NCBI GenBank assembly: GCA_001910725.1
Contig: MJGA01000110.1
Location: forward strand, 1-29,122
From: Phanerodontia chrysosporium
Taxonomy: Eukaryota > Basidiomycota > Agaricomycetes > Polyporales > Phanerochaetaceae
DNA length: 29,122 nucleotides
Direction: 5' to 3'
The notes beneath the pieces were generated by a model. The model worked only from the letters and a program-made list of their open reading frames with translations, was not told the origin of the DNA and made no database searches. Positions 28,521 through 29,122 of the stretch are shown here, in pieces (the stretch's first letter is position 1; each line of letters begins with the position of its first letter). Made by a program: the position numbers and the translations under genes.

Positions 28521-29122
28521 AGTATCCCTAAACGTTGGGCGATATCCGGTGCACGCCTCCAGGCCCTCTCACAACACACCACTTATGAAATTCTTCGCTC
28601 CCGCAAAAAACTCTCCCCTGCCCTCAATCCAGTCACAGCTAGGAATATCAGACAAACATGCAAAGCAGTCAAGAGACTTACTGGCAAACACACCACAGGC
28701 CACCTCATGTGGGAGTCGCTGACTAAGGACTTCCTTAAAGGCCGCAAAGGTGACTTCCTCTGGAAACTCATCCATGGTCGCCTTCGGATGGGTGACTACT
28801 TCAAGAACATCCCGTCCTGGGAAGACAAACAATATTGCAAGACCTGCGGCGCGACTGAAACACCAACTCACGCTTTATTCGAATGCAGACACGCACGCAC
28901 TCTCTGGACCACATTGAGAACCATTGGATTCGACATCACGGAACCACATGGCACACCCCACTATCCACATCCTTATGGGGATCGGTAAAATCACCTCACT
29001 ACGAAACCGATGTGAGGCTGGGGGCCTATACCAATACTACATCATGGAAGGAGCTTGGACCATCTGGAAACACCGAAATGCACTACTATTCGAGGACGCG
29101 CCGATGCCGGACACGACCATGT
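28520..29122 (+). pseudogene. LINE ORF2, C-terminal zinc-binding region (partial)
   Basis: Downstream of RNase H lies a helical region and then CKTCGATETPTHALFEC, a C-x2-C-x7-H-x4-C motif as in the zinc-binding domain found behind many LINE reverse transcriptases. A frameshift near 28972 leads to an apparent stop at 28988. The right frame continues with a GAWTIWKHRNALLFED block, the usual final segment of such ORF2 proteins, up to the window edge. The ORF2 stop, 3' UTR and poly(A) are outside. Confidence 0.8.

Larger units (their letters stand above)
22033..29122 (+). mobile_element. LINE (non-LTR retrotransposon), 5' end to ORF2, runs off right edge
   Basis: Order: 5' UTR with three AAGACCGAGA repeats (about 22031-22090), ORF1 (from about 22164 or 22430 to 23926), a short spacer, ORF2 (24290 onward) with apurinic-type endonuclease, RT, RNase H and a C-terminal zinc-binding motif. 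This layout is like that of Tad-type and I-type LINEs. The element appears to begin exactly behind the poly(A) of the preceding fragment. Stops and frameshifts in both ORFs show that this copy is dead. Confidence 0.9.

Noticed and set aside
1..29122. tRNA genes, CRISPR arrays, bacterial operons or riboswitches
   Set aside because: None seen; spliceosomal introns, 18S rRNA and LTR/LINE content show a eukaryotic (fungal) genome.

Overview
The window is retrotransposon-dense DNA from a fungus, most likely a basidiomycete yeast of the class Tremellomycetes. The evidence for this is a near-perfect 5' portion of a fungal 18S rRNA gene (20762-21770), whose variable regions look tremellomycete and perhaps Trichosporonales by memory of related sequences, not by a search. 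Introns of about 50 nt with CTRAY branch sites and the mix of element types (chromodomain Ty3/gypsy, Ty1/copia, a LINE with endonuclease, RT and RNase H) agree. I see no intact host protein gene; every coding region carries frameshifts, stops or insertions.

Left third (1-7985): two copies of one Ty3/gypsy chromovirus family. Element A (minus strand) runs from its 5' LTR (3124-3816) through gag to protease and off the left edge. It sits antisense inside element B (plus strand), which keeps RT, RNase H, integrase, chromodomain, polypurine tract and 3' LTR (7293-7985). A solo LTR of the same family (5166-5856, target duplication ACGAC) interrupts the pol of B. The family shows a likely self-priming signal, an intron-like segment inside the LTR, a gag leader without any ATG, and a candidate -1 frameshift site.

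Middle (7986-13292): a low-GC stretch with coding remnants; a four-exon pseudogene (10962 down to 8610) split by another solo LTR (10084-10719); a region without recognisable genes; and an old copia fragment next to a copia LTR.

Copia block (13293-20115): a minus-strand copia and a plus-strand relative lie head to head. Their outer 1.58 kb (RT and RNase H) form an almost perfect inverted repeat that shares the same stops and frameshifts. A decayed gene resembling basidiomycete DUF6532 proteins lies in the gap of the plus copy.

Right third (20116-29122): the plus copia is joined directly to probable rDNA 5' spacer, followed by 18S rRNA that stops at 21770. There a 262-bp fragment with a poly(A) tail is fused to the 18S, and directly behind it starts a long LINE (ORF1 with a CCHC knuckle; ORF2 with endonuclease, RT, RNase H and a terminal zinc-binding motif) that continues past the right edge. 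The head-to-tail pair at one 18S site suggests a LINE that targets 18S rDNA.

As a whole this looks like gene-poor heterochromatin (centromere-like or rDNA-flanking) in which elements have landed in each other and decayed. Many premature stops fit C-to-T change.
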